DNA of 64,000 nt from Niallia taxi. Its GTDB lineage: Bacteria > Bacillota > Bacilli > Bacillales > Cytobacillaceae. How positions within the stretch are numbered: position 1 is the stretch's first letter; each line of letters begins with the position of its first letter. The stretch spans positions 620,001 through 684,000 of the forward strand of contig NZ_RZTZ01000001.1 of NCBI RefSeq assembly GCF_004005475.1, written 5' to 3'. The notes beneath the pieces were generated by a model. The model was not told where the DNA came from, ran no database searches, and worked only from the letters and a program-made list of their open reading frames with translations. This document shows positions 16,559 through 24,936 of the stretch, in pieces. Position numbers and translations under genes: made by a program.

Positions 16559-19500
16559 TTATAATGTTCGAGACCGGTATTTTCTTATAAGAACAGCAAT
16601 TGATGACAGCAATAATAGAAGATATATTCCTATTTGCGCTGTGTCTGCAGTTTTAGCATTAACTACTTTTCCGCTTGTTTCTGTAGACCCATTTGTCTGT
16701 TCACTGTTTGTATCTCCATCCCGGTTATACTCAAGATTGTCGTCACTGTTATTGTTTGTTGTTTCATCTGGTGTAGTTGTATTCGTATCTTCAGGATTGA
16801 TCTGATCAAAGTCATTTTCAATTCCTGCTACTGGAAGATCTGAAACATCAAACAAGAAACGAATTTCGTACCAGTGATCATAATTCAACTCTGGAATAAC
16901 AACATGGATATTGCCAACAGTTGGACTAGCTAAATCAGCAACAGGGAATTCAACTACTTTAGAATCTCCAGATTCGCTTATTACCTTCACAGCTTTAGAA
17001 CCAACAAGGAATTCAGTGATAAAGTCTGTTTTAATTGTCAGGCGGGCAACTACTTTGCCATCCTTCACAATTAATTTCCCAGGCTTAACGAAATAAGAAT
17101 CTGCCATTGACTTTTCATTTTTACTTGCATGTAATACAGAATAGTCAACAGTGTATTCTCCATCTTTTAAGACTGCATTTTCACCTTTATCATCTTGATC
17201 ATTTGTATCTTCCTCAACATTTCCTGGAGTTTCTTCAGCTGGTTTTTCTTCCTCTTCATTTTCAGAGCCATTTTCTTCTTCGTTACCGCCACCAGTGTTG
17301 TCATTGCCTCCGGATTTTGTAGGCAGATTACTAGTATCATAGTCAAAGCGAACCGTATACCAATGATCATAGCCAATTGCCGGTACTTCGACATGAATTT
17401 CAGCAGAAGTTAAACCAGTCAAATCAGCAACAGAGAATTCCACAATTGTTTTCCCTGCACTTTGGCTGACAATTTTAGCGTCTTTACCGTTAATCTTAAA
17501 TTCTGTAATATAGTCGCTGTATTCTACTTGTACAGTGGCATTGCCATTTTTTAATGTTACTTTGCCAGGCTTAGTAAAATATTGATCTGCCATAGATTTT
17601 TCATTTTGTAATGCATGCAAAATGCTGTATTGCAGGTCATACTCCCCATCAACAAATTCAGAGTTTGCACCCTGTTCTTCACCTGGTGTTGTGCCCGGAT
17701 TTTCTCCTTCGCCTTCACCTGGTGTTGTGCCCGGATTTTCTCCTTCGCCTTCACCTGGCGTTGTGCCTGGATTTTCTCCTTCGCCTTCACCTGGTGTCGT
17801 CCCTGGATTTTCTCCTTCGCCTTCACCTGGTGTCGTCCCTGGATTTTCTCCTTCTCCTTCACCTGGTGTTGTGCCCGGATTTTCTCCTTCTCCTTCACCT
17901 GGTGTCGTCCCTGGATTTTCTTCTGGCTCTTCAACTGAAATAGAGCCTTCATCAAATACCATTCTCACGACATGGTTCATTCCATATGACATTGCTAACT
18001 GGATATTTGTAATATCGCTTAAGTTTTCCACTTCAAAACGGAGCACCTTTGTGTTGGCTGCAGCATCTTGTGAGATAACATCTGCATCCACATATTGTCC
18101 GTTTACCTCTGTTTTAAAGCCTGTTACAAAATTGCTGGATGACAGGTTTAGCTGTATATAACTTTTGCCATTTTCAACAATTAGCTTAGCTGGCTTTGAT
18201 AAGTAATTCCCCATGCTGGAAGCTTCATCTGCGTTTTCTTTCCATACCTGATAGTCGATTGTGTATAGACCATCTGCTAGCGGCTCTTCTTCGCCTTCAC
18301 CTGGTGCCGGCTCTGGAGTTTCTTCTGGCTCACTTACAGTAATAGTATTTTCATCAAATACCATTCTCACGACATGGTTCATTCCATATGACATCGCTAA
18401 CTGGATATTTGTGATATCGCTTAGGTTTTCTACTTCAAAACGGAGCACCTTTGTTTTAGCTTCATCGTCTTGTGAAATGACTTCTGCATCCACATACTGT
18501 TCGTTTACCTCTGTTTTAAAGCCTGTTACAAAATTGCTGGATGACAAATTTAGCTGTATATAGCTTTTGCCGTTTTCAACAATTAGCTTAGCTGGCTTTG
18601 ATAAGTAATTCCCCATGCTGGAAGCTTCATCTGCGTTTTCTTTCCATACCTGATAGTCGATTGTATATAGACCATCTGCTAGCGGCTCTTTTTCTTCCAC
18701 AACAGGCAAGTTATCTGTGTTGAAATCAAATCTTACTGTGTACCAGTGATCATAATTAATTGTTGGTATTTCAACATGTATTTGTGCATCTGTTATGCCG
18801 TTTATTGATGCTACTGAAAACTCAGCAACTGTTTTTGTACCATCATTGCTAATGATTTTTGGAGCTTTACCTTCAACAGTAAATTCCGTGATTAAGCTGC
18901 TGTATTCTGTTTGGACAGTAATATTTCCATCTTTAACTATCACTTTACTTGGTTTTGTAAAGTAGTTGTCCGCTATCGATTTTTCTTCAGCAGTTCCATG
19001 TAAAACCGTATAGTCGACGTCATACTCACCGTCTTCATAAACGATTTCATCTTGTGGTTCAGCAGGTGTTTCCTCCCCTGCTTCTTCACTTGGGTTTTCT
19101 GGTGTTGTCACAGGCTCTTCTGCTTCTTCACCTGGTGTTTCTGGTGTTGTTGCTGGTTCTTCTGCTTCTTCACCTGGTGCTTCTGGTGTTGTTGCAGGCT
19201 CTTCTGCTTCTTCACCTGGTGTTTCTGGTGTTGTTGCTGGTTCTTCTGTTTCTTCACCTGGTGTTTCTGGTGTTGTTGCAGGCTCTTCTGCTTCTTCACC
19301 TGGTGTTTCTGGTGTTGTTGCAGGCTCTTCTGCTTCTTCACCTGGTGCTTCTGGTGTTGTTGCTGGTTCTTCTGTTTCTTCACCTGGTGTTGTTTGAACA
19401 GGCAATGAAGCAGTATCAAAATCAAACCTTACTGTATACCAGTGATCATAACTGATAGCAGGTACTTCAACATGAATTTCAGCAGAAGTTAATCCGTCCA

Positions 19501-19849
19501 AATCAGCAACAGGAAACTCTGCTGTGATTTTGCCGCCATCTTCACTTAATTGTGTTGTGGGAGTGCCGTTTACCTTGAACTCAGTAATGTAATTACTGTA
19601 TTCAACCTGAACTTTAGCCTGCCCATCCTTAATGATTAGTTTTCCAGGCTTTGTATAGTACTGGTCTGCCATTGAGGCTTCATTACTTGTTGCATGCAAA
19701 ATCGTATAGCCTACACTATATTCCCCATCTGCTACTACTGAACTGCTGTTCAACTCAGCAGCATAAGCACTGTTACCAGAAGGAATCACTGTACTTACGA
19801 CGGAAAAGAGCATTACTAGAAACGCAAGAGCAATCTTTGTAGCCTTCAT
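16559..19849 (-). CDS. Six-NEAT-domain haem-binding wall protein
   Basis: This 1096-residue surface protein has a signal peptide (1-31) and six NEAT domains at about 38-152, 270-384, 388-505, 522-640, 730-845 and 892-1008. A polar linker, the sorting signal NAKTA (1064-1068), a membrane helix (about 1071-1088) and a basic tail follow. NEAT 1, 2, 5 and 6 carry the haem motif YDHWY with SMAD/SIAD helices. NEAT 3 and 4 have YGMNH instead and are nearly identical to each other. Two repeat linkers, PGEEAEEPATTPE-type (161-258) and ENPGTTPGEGEG-type (644-727), separate the blocks. It resembles Bacillus anthracis IsdX2 in position but Listeria Hbp2 in being anchored. Its role is to bind and relay haem at the cell wall. 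Confidence 0.93.
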   Translation of the reverse strand: MKATKIALAFLVMLFSVVSTVIPSGNSAYAAELNSSSVVADGEYSVGYTILHATSNEASMADQYYTKPGKLIIKDGQAKVQVEYSNYITEFKVNGTPTTQLSEDGGKITAEFPVADLDGLTSAEIHVEVPAISYDHWYTVRFDFDTASLPVQTTPGEETEEPATTPEAPGEEAEEPATTPETPGEEAEEPATTPETPGEETEEPATTPETPGEEAEEPATTPEAPGEEAEEPATTPETPGEEAEEPVTTPENPSEEAGEETPAEPQDEIVYEDGEYDVDYTVLHGTAEEKSIADNYFTKPSKVIVKDGNITVQTEYSSLITEFTVEGKAPKIISNDGTKTVAEFSVASINGITDAQIHVEIPTINYDHWYTVRFDFNTDNLPVVEEKEPLADGLYTIDYQVWKENADEASSMGNYLSKPAKLIVENGKSYIQLNLSSSNFVTGFKTEVNEQYVDAEVISQDDEAKTKVLRFEVENLSDITNIQLAMSYGMNHVVRMVFDENTITVSEPEETPEPAPGEGEEEPLADGLYTIDYQVWKENADEASSMGNYLSKPAKLIVENGKSYIQLNLSSSNFVTGFKTEVNGQYVDADVISQDAAANTKVLRFEVENLSDITNIQLAMSYGMNHVVRMVFDEGSISVEEPEENPGTTPGEGEGENPGTTPGEGEGENPGTTPGEGEGENPGTTPGEGEGENPGTTPGEGEGENPGTTPGEGEGENPGTTPGEEQGANSEFVDGEYDLQYSILHALQNEKSMADQYFTKPGKVTLKNGNATVQVEYSDYITEFKINGKDAKIVSQSAGKTIVEFSVADLTGLTSAEIHVEVPAIGYDHWYTVRFDYDTSNLPTKSGGNDNTGGGNEEENGSENEEEEKPAEETPGNVEEDTNDQDDKGENAVLKDGEYTVDYSVLHASKNEKSMADSYFVKPGKLIVKDGKVVARLTIKTDFITEFLVGSKAVKVISESGDSKVVEFPVADLASPTVGNIHVVIPELNYDHWYEIRFLFDVSDLPVAGIENDFDQINPEDTNTTTPDETTNNNSDDNLEYNRDGDTNSEQTNGSTETSGKVVNAKTADTAQIGIYLLLLLSSIAVLIRKYRSRTL
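17669..17920 (-). repeat. 36-bp coding minisatellite, seven units
   Basis: Seven tandem 36-base units encode ENPGTTPGEGEG (residues 644-727 of the six-NEAT protein); the last unit is ENPGTTPGEEQG. The units differ only at a few silent sites, so copy number may vary between strains. Confidence 0.93.
17930..18685 (-). repeat. Tandem duplication of a NEAT module (NEAT 3 and NEAT 4)
   Basis: Residues about 389-505 (18335-18685) and 523-640 (17930-18283) are nearly identical in protein and DNA, both beginning PLADGLYTIDYQVWKENADE. They differ at a handful of residues such as EQ to GQ and DDEAK to DAAAN. This is a recent in-frame duplication of about 400 bases. Confidence 0.93.
19076..19369 (-). 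repeat. 42-bp coding minisatellite, seven units
   Basis: Seven tandem units of 14 residues, EPATTPE(T/A)PGEEAE, span residues 161-258 of the six-NEAT protein. They form an acidic, proline-rich spacer between NEAT 1 and NEAT 2. Confidence 0.92.
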
Positions 19850-19961
19850 CCTTTTCTTTTTCTCCTTTTAAGTAAAATAGATAGCTTTTTTACATTCAAT
19901 GCTTAATAAACCGGTATTGATGCAGATTTCTCTGCTTCACTCGTATTTTAGACTCTCTCCA

Positions 19962-20420
19962 CTACTTCTTAGCCAAAGTAGCTGTGTCAAAGTCAAATCT
20001 CACTGTATACCAATGATCATAGCTAATTGCTGGAACCTCGACATGAATTTGAGCGCCAGTTAATGCCTCAAGATCAGCAACAGAAAATTCAGCCGTAGTT
20101 TTGCTGCCACTTTCACTAATCTTTGTTGCAGTAGTGCCATTTACTTTAAACTCTGTAATTAAATTGCTGTATTCAACCTGAACTTTAGCCTGTCCGTTCT
20201 TAACGATTAATTTTGCCGGCTTTGTATAGTACTGATCTGCCATTGATGCTTCATTATTTGTTGCATGCAAGATAGTATAGCCAATACTATATTCCCCATC
20301 TGCAATAACCGAACTGCTGCTAGACTCTGCAGCATATGCTTTGTTATCAAAAGGAATTACTGTACTACCAACGGAAAAGATTGTTACAAGAAACGCAAGT
20401 GCAATGTTTGCTGTCTTCAT
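19962..20420 (-). CDS. isdX1: Secreted single-NEAT haemophore, IsdX1-like
   Basis: This 152-residue protein has a signal peptide (1-31) and one NEAT domain (about 39-150), with SMADQYY in the haem-contact helix and YDHWY at 134-138. There is no sorting signal or membrane tail, so it should be released. Length and operon position match the Bacillus anthracis haemophore IsdX1, which takes haem from haemoglobin. Its signal peptide and NEAT are strongly similar to the first 150 residues of the six-NEAT protein encoded next in the operon, so the two genes share a recent common origin. GGGAGA lies 9 bases before the ATG. Confidence 0.92.
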   Translation of the reverse strand: MKTANIALAFLVTIFSVGSTVIPFDNKAYAAESSSSSVIADGEYSIGYTILHATNNEASMADQYYTKPAKLIVKNGQAKVQVEYSNLITEFKVNGTTATKISESGSKTTAEFSVADLEALTGAQIHVEVPAISYDHWYTVRFDFDTATLAKK

Positions 20421-20478
20421 AATTTATTTCTCCCTTTTTAGTAGAATATGTAGCTATTTCACACTTCCATAACAGAAA

Positions 20479-21138
20479 CTATTTAGCTAGTTTTTTTCTG
20501 TTTACAATAGAGATTACAATAATACCGACAGAAACTATCATTAAAACGGTATAGATAGTGATTTCTGACATGTCAGAAGTTCTCGGATTTTCAACTTTTT
20601 CTGTTGTTGTTTCCTTTGCTGTTGAGCTTGTTGCTGCTGTTTCTGTATCTGAGGTTGTATTTGTTTCATCTGAAGCTGTTGAGGTTGTTTGTGAAGAAAG
20701 AGCCTTTGCTGTGCTTTCATCAAAGTCAAACCTAATAGTATACCAATGGTCGTAATTCTGGTCTTCGACAATAACATGAATTTCTCCAGCAGTTGGACTG
20801 TTTAGTGAGCTCACATTAAATTGAACCACACTAGAATCACCACTTTTACTGATTTCAGTGACATTTGCGCCACCTACTTTAAATTCTGTGATCGCTGAAG
20901 TAGAAATTCCTACTTGTACTTTATGAACACCATTTTCGACAATTAATTTTGCCGGCTTTTTAAAGTATCCATCTGCCATCGAGGCTGAATCACTATCTGC
21001 ACGCAAAACAGAATAGTTTATGGAGTACTCGCCATCTGTAAGTGCTGCAGCGAATGATTTGTTACTGACACCAACAGACAAAAGCGTAAAAATTGCTAAT
21101 ATTGCAACTATTTTTATTGCAACTTTCTGTTTAAGCAA
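20479..21138 (-). CDS. isdC: Cell-wall haem-binding protein, IsdC-like
   Basis: This 219-residue protein has a signal peptide (1-31), one NEAT domain (about 34-145) with SMADGYF and YDHWY (129-133), a Thr/Ser-rich linker (145-182), the sortase B-type signal NPRTS (184-188), a membrane helix and the tail NRKKLAK. It matches IsdC, which sits deep in the wall and passes haem to IsdE. The start is a TTG about 10 bases after GAGGGG; no in-frame ATG is nearby. It is the first gene of the isd operon, behind the Fur-type box at 21248-21268. Confidence 0.92.
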   Translation of the reverse strand: MLKQKVAIKIVAILAIFTLLSVGVSNKSFAAALTDGEYSINYSVLRADSDSASMADGYFKKPAKLIVENGVHKVQVGISTSAITEFKVGGANVTEISKSGDSSVVQFNVSSLNSPTAGEIHVIVEDQNYDHWYTIRFDFDESTAKALSSQTTSTASDETNTTSDTETAATSSTAKETTTEKVENPRTSDMSEITIYTVLMIVSVGIIVISIVNRKKLAK

Positions 21139-21247
21139 GTATATACATCCCCTCTATATAGTTATATTGATAAAGCATAAGTTAGCGTTTTCCATTCACC
21201 TCTTCCTGTATTTGTTTTAGGCACAACCTGCCTAGGTTCATATTAAA

Positions 21248-21268
21248 TGATAGTGATTCTCATTGTCA
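21248..21268 (-). promoter_or_regulatory. Fur box of the isd operon
   Basis: The sequence TGATAGTGATTCTCATTGTC plus one further base matches the classical Fur box (GATAATGATAATCATTATC type) at most positions and is nearly palindromic. A second, AT-rich partial match (GATAATATTATTCTCATT) lies at about 21288-21305. The position about 110 bases upstream of the first isd gene fits iron-dependent repression of the whole operon. Confidence 0.85.
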
Positions 21269-21325
21269 ATGAGTTTTTTCTCAATTAGATAATATTATTC
21301 TCATTTAGTTGATAATTTGACTCAT

Positions 21326-21358
21326 AAAAAAAGAGCAATTGCCATTATCACAACTGCT
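21326..21358 (-). terminator. Terminator after thioredoxin-like gene
   Basis: On the minus strand AGCAGTTG and CAATTGCT form a stem (one G-T pair) followed by a run of T, just after the thioredoxin-like stop codon. It separates that gene from the isd promoter. Confidence 0.7.
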
Positions 21359-21375
21359 TTTTCTCAATGAAACTG

Positions 21376-21975
21376 TCATTTTCCCAACAAAGCTGCAGAC
21401 TCCTCTACACCAATTCTATAACTTGAAAGTCTTCCATTCTCGATCTTAATCATTGTTGGAGTTCCGGTAATTTCTAGTTCAGCAGCTGATTGAGGAGCTT
21501 TGTTTTCAAACGGGGTCTGATGGACTGCAATTAGCTTATTATCATTTCCTTCTTGAACAGACCAAGAAACCTTCTTATCATTTATCAATTCAGCAAGATC
21601 AATATCGTCATTGATAATTTCTTGTCCGTTCTCCATCCTTCCAATCACCTTGTCCCATTTCTTATGATGGTTTTCCCAATCATACCAGCTTGCCGCATTT
21701 TCCTTTTCGCCCATGTCAACAATATACAAAGGAACCTCGCCTGCCTTGTTGTATGCTAAAACAGATTTTTCTAGTTGTTGACAATAGGAGCAGCCTTCCT
21801 GCCAAAAGTAAACGATATATCCCTTGTCCTTTTGTAAGAAGGTCTCCGTTGCTTTAATTCGTTTAATACTACTTATCGTCTCTTCACTTGATTCGCTTAA
21901 TACTGAAATAATAATCCCGCCAGCAAGAATAAGGAAAACTGTAGTTAGAAGCACCCATTTCACCTTGTTATTCAT
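21376..21975 (-). CDS. Membrane-anchored thioredoxin-like protein
   Basis: This 199-residue protein has one N-terminal membrane helix (about 7-26) and an extracytoplasmic thioredoxin fold. The redox motif is C62-S-Y-C65 after VYFWQEG, and a cis-Pro loop is seen as TGTPTM near residue 171. It probably makes, breaks or isomerises disulfides in exported proteins. CSYC is unusual compared with CGPC of thioredoxin, and there is an insertion between the active site and the cis-Pro loop. The partner protein is unknown. Link to the neighbouring isd genes is only positional, since a terminator lies between. Confidence 0.82.
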   Translation of the reverse strand: MNNKVKWVLLTTVFLILAGGIIISVLSESSEETISSIKRIKATETFLQKDKGYIVYFWQEGCSYCQQLEKSVLAYNKAGEVPLYIVDMGEKENAASWYDWENHHKKWDKVIGRMENGQEIINDDIDLAELINDKKVSWSVQEGNDNKLIAVHQTPFENKAPQSAAELEITGTPTMIKIENGRLSSYRIGVEESAALLGK

Positions 21976-22151
21976 CCTGTATCTCCTTTCGTTTATTCTT
22001 ATTTTAGCGGATATATAAGCCTTTCAAACGGCAGGAAAACAGGAAAATCTGACATTATTGTGACAATTAGGTCCTTCTGTTTTTCAAAATTCAGACGGGC
22101 GAAATATTATATGGTAAAATCATATTAGATTTTTAAGAAGGAGATGGCAAA

Positions 22152-23381
22152 ATGAAAAGCTCTATTATTGATCGATTTATTTCTTATGCTGTTATTGATA
22201 CACAATCCAACGAGGAAAATACCGCATGCCCTTCCACACCTGGACAGCTGACATTAGCAAACAAGCTTGTGGAGGAATTAAAGGAAATTGGCATGGAAGA
22301 AGTAACAGTAGACGAAAATGGCTATGTTATGGCAACCCTTCCTGCAAATACGGAAAAGAACGTGCCAACAATCGGTTTTCTAGCTCATTTAGACACTGCT
22401 ACTGATTTCACTGGAAAGAATGTCCGTCCTAAAGTTGTGGACCATTATGACGGGGGAGACATTGTCCTAAATCAAGACTTACATATCGTATTATCACCAG
22501 CAGATTTTCCAGAGCTGACAAAATACAATGGTCATACATTAATAACTACAGATGGAACGACTTTATTAGGTGCTGACAATAAAGCAGGGATTACAGAAAT
22601 TATGACTGCCCTTATTGCTTTAAAAAAATCAGACATAAAGCATGGAAAAATCAGGGTCGCATTTACTCCAGATGAAGAAATCGGAAGAGGTCCCCATAAG
22701 TTTGATGTAAAGGCATTCCAGGCTGACTTTGCTTATACAATCGATGGCGGTCCTCTTGGTGAACTGCAATATGAAAGCTTTCATGCTGCAGGTGCAAAAA
22801 TCACGGTGAATGGTACAAATGTCCATCCTGGTACTGCAAAAGGGAAAATGGTTAATTCCATGAAAATAGCAATGGAGCTGCAAAGCAAGCTGCCATCTGA
22901 AGAAGCTCCTGAAAAAACTTCAGGCTATGAAGGTTTTTATCACCTGCTTTCATTTGAAGGCGATGTGGAGCAAACAAAACTAGCCTATATCATTCGAGAT
23001 TTTGACAGAGATTTATTTGAAAAGAAAAAGGCAAACTTAACTGCCATTGTTGCTGATTTGAACGAAAAATATGGAAAAAACACAGTCGTTCTTCATTTAA
23101 ACGATCAATACTACAATATGCGTGAGAAAATTGAACCTGTGAAGGAAATCGTTGATATTGCTTATCAAGCAATGGAAAACCTCGGGATTACGCCAATTGT
23201 TGAGCCTATCCGCGGTGGAACAGATGGCTCCCAATTGTCTTATATGGGGCTGCCGACACCGAATATATTCACTGGCGGAGAAAACTTTCACGGTAAATTT
23301 GAATATATCTCTGTTGATAACATGATAAAAGCAACAGATACTATCGTCGAGATAGTCAGATTATTCGAGGAAAAAGCATAG
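22152..23381 (+). CDS. pepT: Peptidase T (tripeptide aminopeptidase)
   Basis: This 409-residue M20B metallopeptidase removes the N-terminal residue from tripeptides in the cytoplasm. The metal-site motifs are present: H79-L-D81 (FLAHLDTA), D142 (LGADNKAG), E175-E176 ([10 protein letters not shown]) and the C-terminal His in [11 protein letters not shown]. The length is the usual one for PepT (about 408). An AAGGAGAT site precedes the ATG. It is transcribed alone and followed by a strong terminator. It would complement the di/tripeptide importer at 30790-32283. Confidence 0.96.
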   Translation: MKSSIIDRFISYAVIDTQSNEENTACPSTPGQLTLANKLVEELKEIGMEEVTVDENGYVMATLPANTEKNVPTIGFLAHLDTATDFTGKNVRPKVVDHYDGGDIVLNQDLHIVLSPADFPELTKYNGHTLITTDGTTLLGADNKAGITEIMTALIALKKSDIKHGKIRVAFTPDEEIGRGPHKFDVKAFQADFAYTIDGGPLGELQYESFHAAGAKITVNGTNVHPGTAKGKMVNSMKIAMELQSKLPSEEAPEKTSGYEGFYHLLSFEGDVEQTKLAYIIRDFDRDLFEKKKANLTAIVADLNEKYGKNTVVLHLNDQYYNMREKIEPVKEIVDIAYQAMENLGITPIVEPIRGGTDGSQLSYMGLPTPNIFTGGENFHGKFEYISVDNMIKATDTIVEIVRLFEEKA

Positions 23382-23385
23382 GCTA

Positions 23386-23424
23386 AAAGGAGGCGCTATT
23401 AAACGGAAGCGCCTCTTTTTTTCA
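23386..23424 (+). terminator. pepT terminator
   Basis: A GAGGCGCT / AGCGCCTC stem is followed by a run of seven T. Confidence 0.88.
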
Positions 23425-23563
23425 CTTCACCATCCATTATTTATTTCGATTTCCTAAACATATTTTGTACTTTTCTTAGATTAGTATATAATAGTACAAG
23501 TGCTCAAATTATTGTTCGAATATGATAGACAAATAGATAGAAGCGAAAAAAAGGAGTTAAGCA

Positions 23564-24034
23564 ATGGATTCGATTTACAAAACACATGAAGATTTAGCTG
23601 ATAATACTGAACTGCAGCAACATATTTTGCAAACTTTTGGATTGCAGTCCAAAAAGAAGCGCGTTAAGAAAAAACTATTAAAGCAGCTTGTTTCCCAAGA
23701 AAGCTTGATCAATAAAGTCGTTCAAGAATTCCAATTTGATGGGCAAACACCAGCAGCTGCTGAAAAAGTACAGGTAACGGAGGAAAAAGTCCAGACAACT
23801 ACGGAAGAAAAAGCAGTTGCAGAGACAAGCACTCCATCCTTTACTACTCTTCCAATAACTGCATTACTAAAAGTCGGCAAAGCGTTCTTTAAAGAAGAGG
23901 AATCTGTCCGTTATTATTATAATAAAAACAAGCCGGAACAATACAAAAACAAGGAGCTTCTTGTTCAATGTATTTCAGAGGGCTACTTGAATTCAACAGA
24001 GGAAATTCAAAAATCAATCGAACAATCCCTATAA
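23564..24034 (+). CDS. Hypothetical protein, no family recognised
   Basis: This 156-residue protein is preceded by AAAGGAGTTAAGCA and followed by a terminator, so it is a real single gene. Residues 1-65 are helical and basic (QSKKKRVKKKLLKQLV). Residues 65-95 are a low-complexity linker rich in Thr, Val and Glu. Residues 100-156 form a second helical part with VRYYYNKNKPEQYKNKE. There is no signal peptide or membrane segment. I do not recognise the family, and the neighbours (pepT, rpe) give no clue to its function. Confidence 0.75.
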   Translation: MDSIYKTHEDLADNTELQQHILQTFGLQSKKKRVKKKLLKQLVSQESLINKVVQEFQFDGQTPAAAEKVQVTEEKVQTTTEEKAVAETSTPSFTTLPITALLKVGKAFFKEEESVRYYYNKNKPEQYKNKELLVQCISEGYLNSTEEIQKSIEQSL

Positions 24035-24036
24035 TT

Positions 24037-24083
24037 AAAAAGACCCAATCTTTGTGCTCCGCGTAAAGATTGGGTCTTTTCTC
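24037..24083 (+). terminator. Terminator after hypothetical gene
   Basis: A long stem, AAAGACCCAATCTTT / AAAGATTGGGTCTTTT, with a T tail follows the gene ending at 24034. Confidence 0.88.
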
Positions 24084-24248
24084 ATATCTTCAACTTGGAA
24101 CCGCATTCGGTATACTTCAATTTTCTTGGATGCTCTGTTATAATTTTTTTAGGAAAAGAATTGAAGCTTTTATTGCCATTTTCTTAATGGATGTGACATA
24201 AATGGAAAGCTTGCTGTATTACACTACATATGTTGGAGGCAATTATCT

Positions 24249-24896
24249 ATGGTTAAAATAGCACCATCCATTCTTTCAGCTGATTTTGCAAAACTGGGAG
24301 AAGAAATAAAAGATGTAGAGCGAGGCGGAGCCGATTATATCCATGTGGATGTAATGGACGGCCATTTTGTTCCAAATATCACTATTGGACCATTAATTGT
24401 AAGTGCAATTAGACCGATTACAACACTTCCTTTGGATGTCCATCTTATGATTGAAAACCCTGATCAATACATTCCAGCATTTGCTAAAGCTGGTGCAGAT
24501 ATTATTACCGTTCATGCAGAGGCATGTCCACATCTTCACCGTACACTTCAGCTTATAAAAGAGCATGGTGTTAAGCCTGGTGTTGTACTTAACCCAAGCA
24601 CACCTGTTGAAATGATTAAGCATGTGATTGAAGATGTTGAAATGGTCCTGCTTATGACTGTTAATCCTGGCTTTGGCGGACAGGCATTCATTCCAAGTGT
24701 ACTGCCAAAAATTACAGAGGTACGCAAACTGGCTGATCAGTTCAATCCAGGCTTGGAAATTGAAGTCGATGGCGGTGTTAATGAGCAAACTGCCATTCTT
24801 TGCAAAGAGGCTGGTGCTAATGTTCTTGTTGCAGGCTCCTTTATTTATGACAGTGGCGATAGAGCAAAGGCAATCAAGGCTGTTCGTGGAGAATAA
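24249..24896 (+). CDS. rpe: Ribulose-phosphate 3-epimerase
   Basis: This 215-residue TIM-barrel enzyme interconverts D-ribulose 5-phosphate and D-xylulose 5-phosphate. Family motifs are all present: SADFAKLG, HVDVMDGHFVPN, HLMIENP, MTVNPGFGGQ and EVDGGVN, which hold the metal and phosphate sites. It is transcribed alone with its own terminator. In Bacillus subtilis the main rpe sits in the prkC-rsgA cluster, which is absent here, so this may be a second copy serving the pentose and gluconate routes of this region. TATAAT at 24139-24144 is a possible -10, leaving a leader of about 100 bases. Confidence 0.95.
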   Translation: MVKIAPSILSADFAKLGEEIKDVERGGADYIHVDVMDGHFVPNITIGPLIVSAIRPITTLPLDVHLMIENPDQYIPAFAKAGADIITVHAEACPHLHRTLQLIKEHGVKPGVVLNPSTPVEMIKHVIEDVEMVLLMTVNPGFGGQAFIPSVLPKITEVRKLADQFNPGLEIEVDGGVNEQTAILCKEAGANVLVAGSFIYDSGDRAKAIKAVRGE

Positions 24897-24898
24897 GC

Positions 24899-24931
24899 AA
24901 AAAAGCGAATCACTAGTGATTCGCTTTTTTG
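24899..24931 (+). terminator. rpe terminator
   Basis: A perfect stem, AAAAGCGAATCAC / GTGATTCGCTTTT, followed by T, sits between convergent genes. Confidence 0.88.
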
Positions 24932-24936
24932 CTCTT

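Noticed and set aside
17669-17920. Tandem repeats considered as a CRISPR array
   Set aside because: The units are directly joined without variable spacers and encode protein; no cas genes are present.
17557-17955. Long open frames on both strands over the 36-base repeat region
   Set aside because: The repeat length is a multiple of three, so all frames stay open; the translations are simple repeats without start signals. Only the NEAT frame has domains.
19052-19455. Long open frames over the 42-base repeat region on both strands
   Set aside because: Same reason: in-frame minisatellite inside the six-NEAT gene, giving low-complexity Phe/Cys/Trp or Gln/Lys/His strings.
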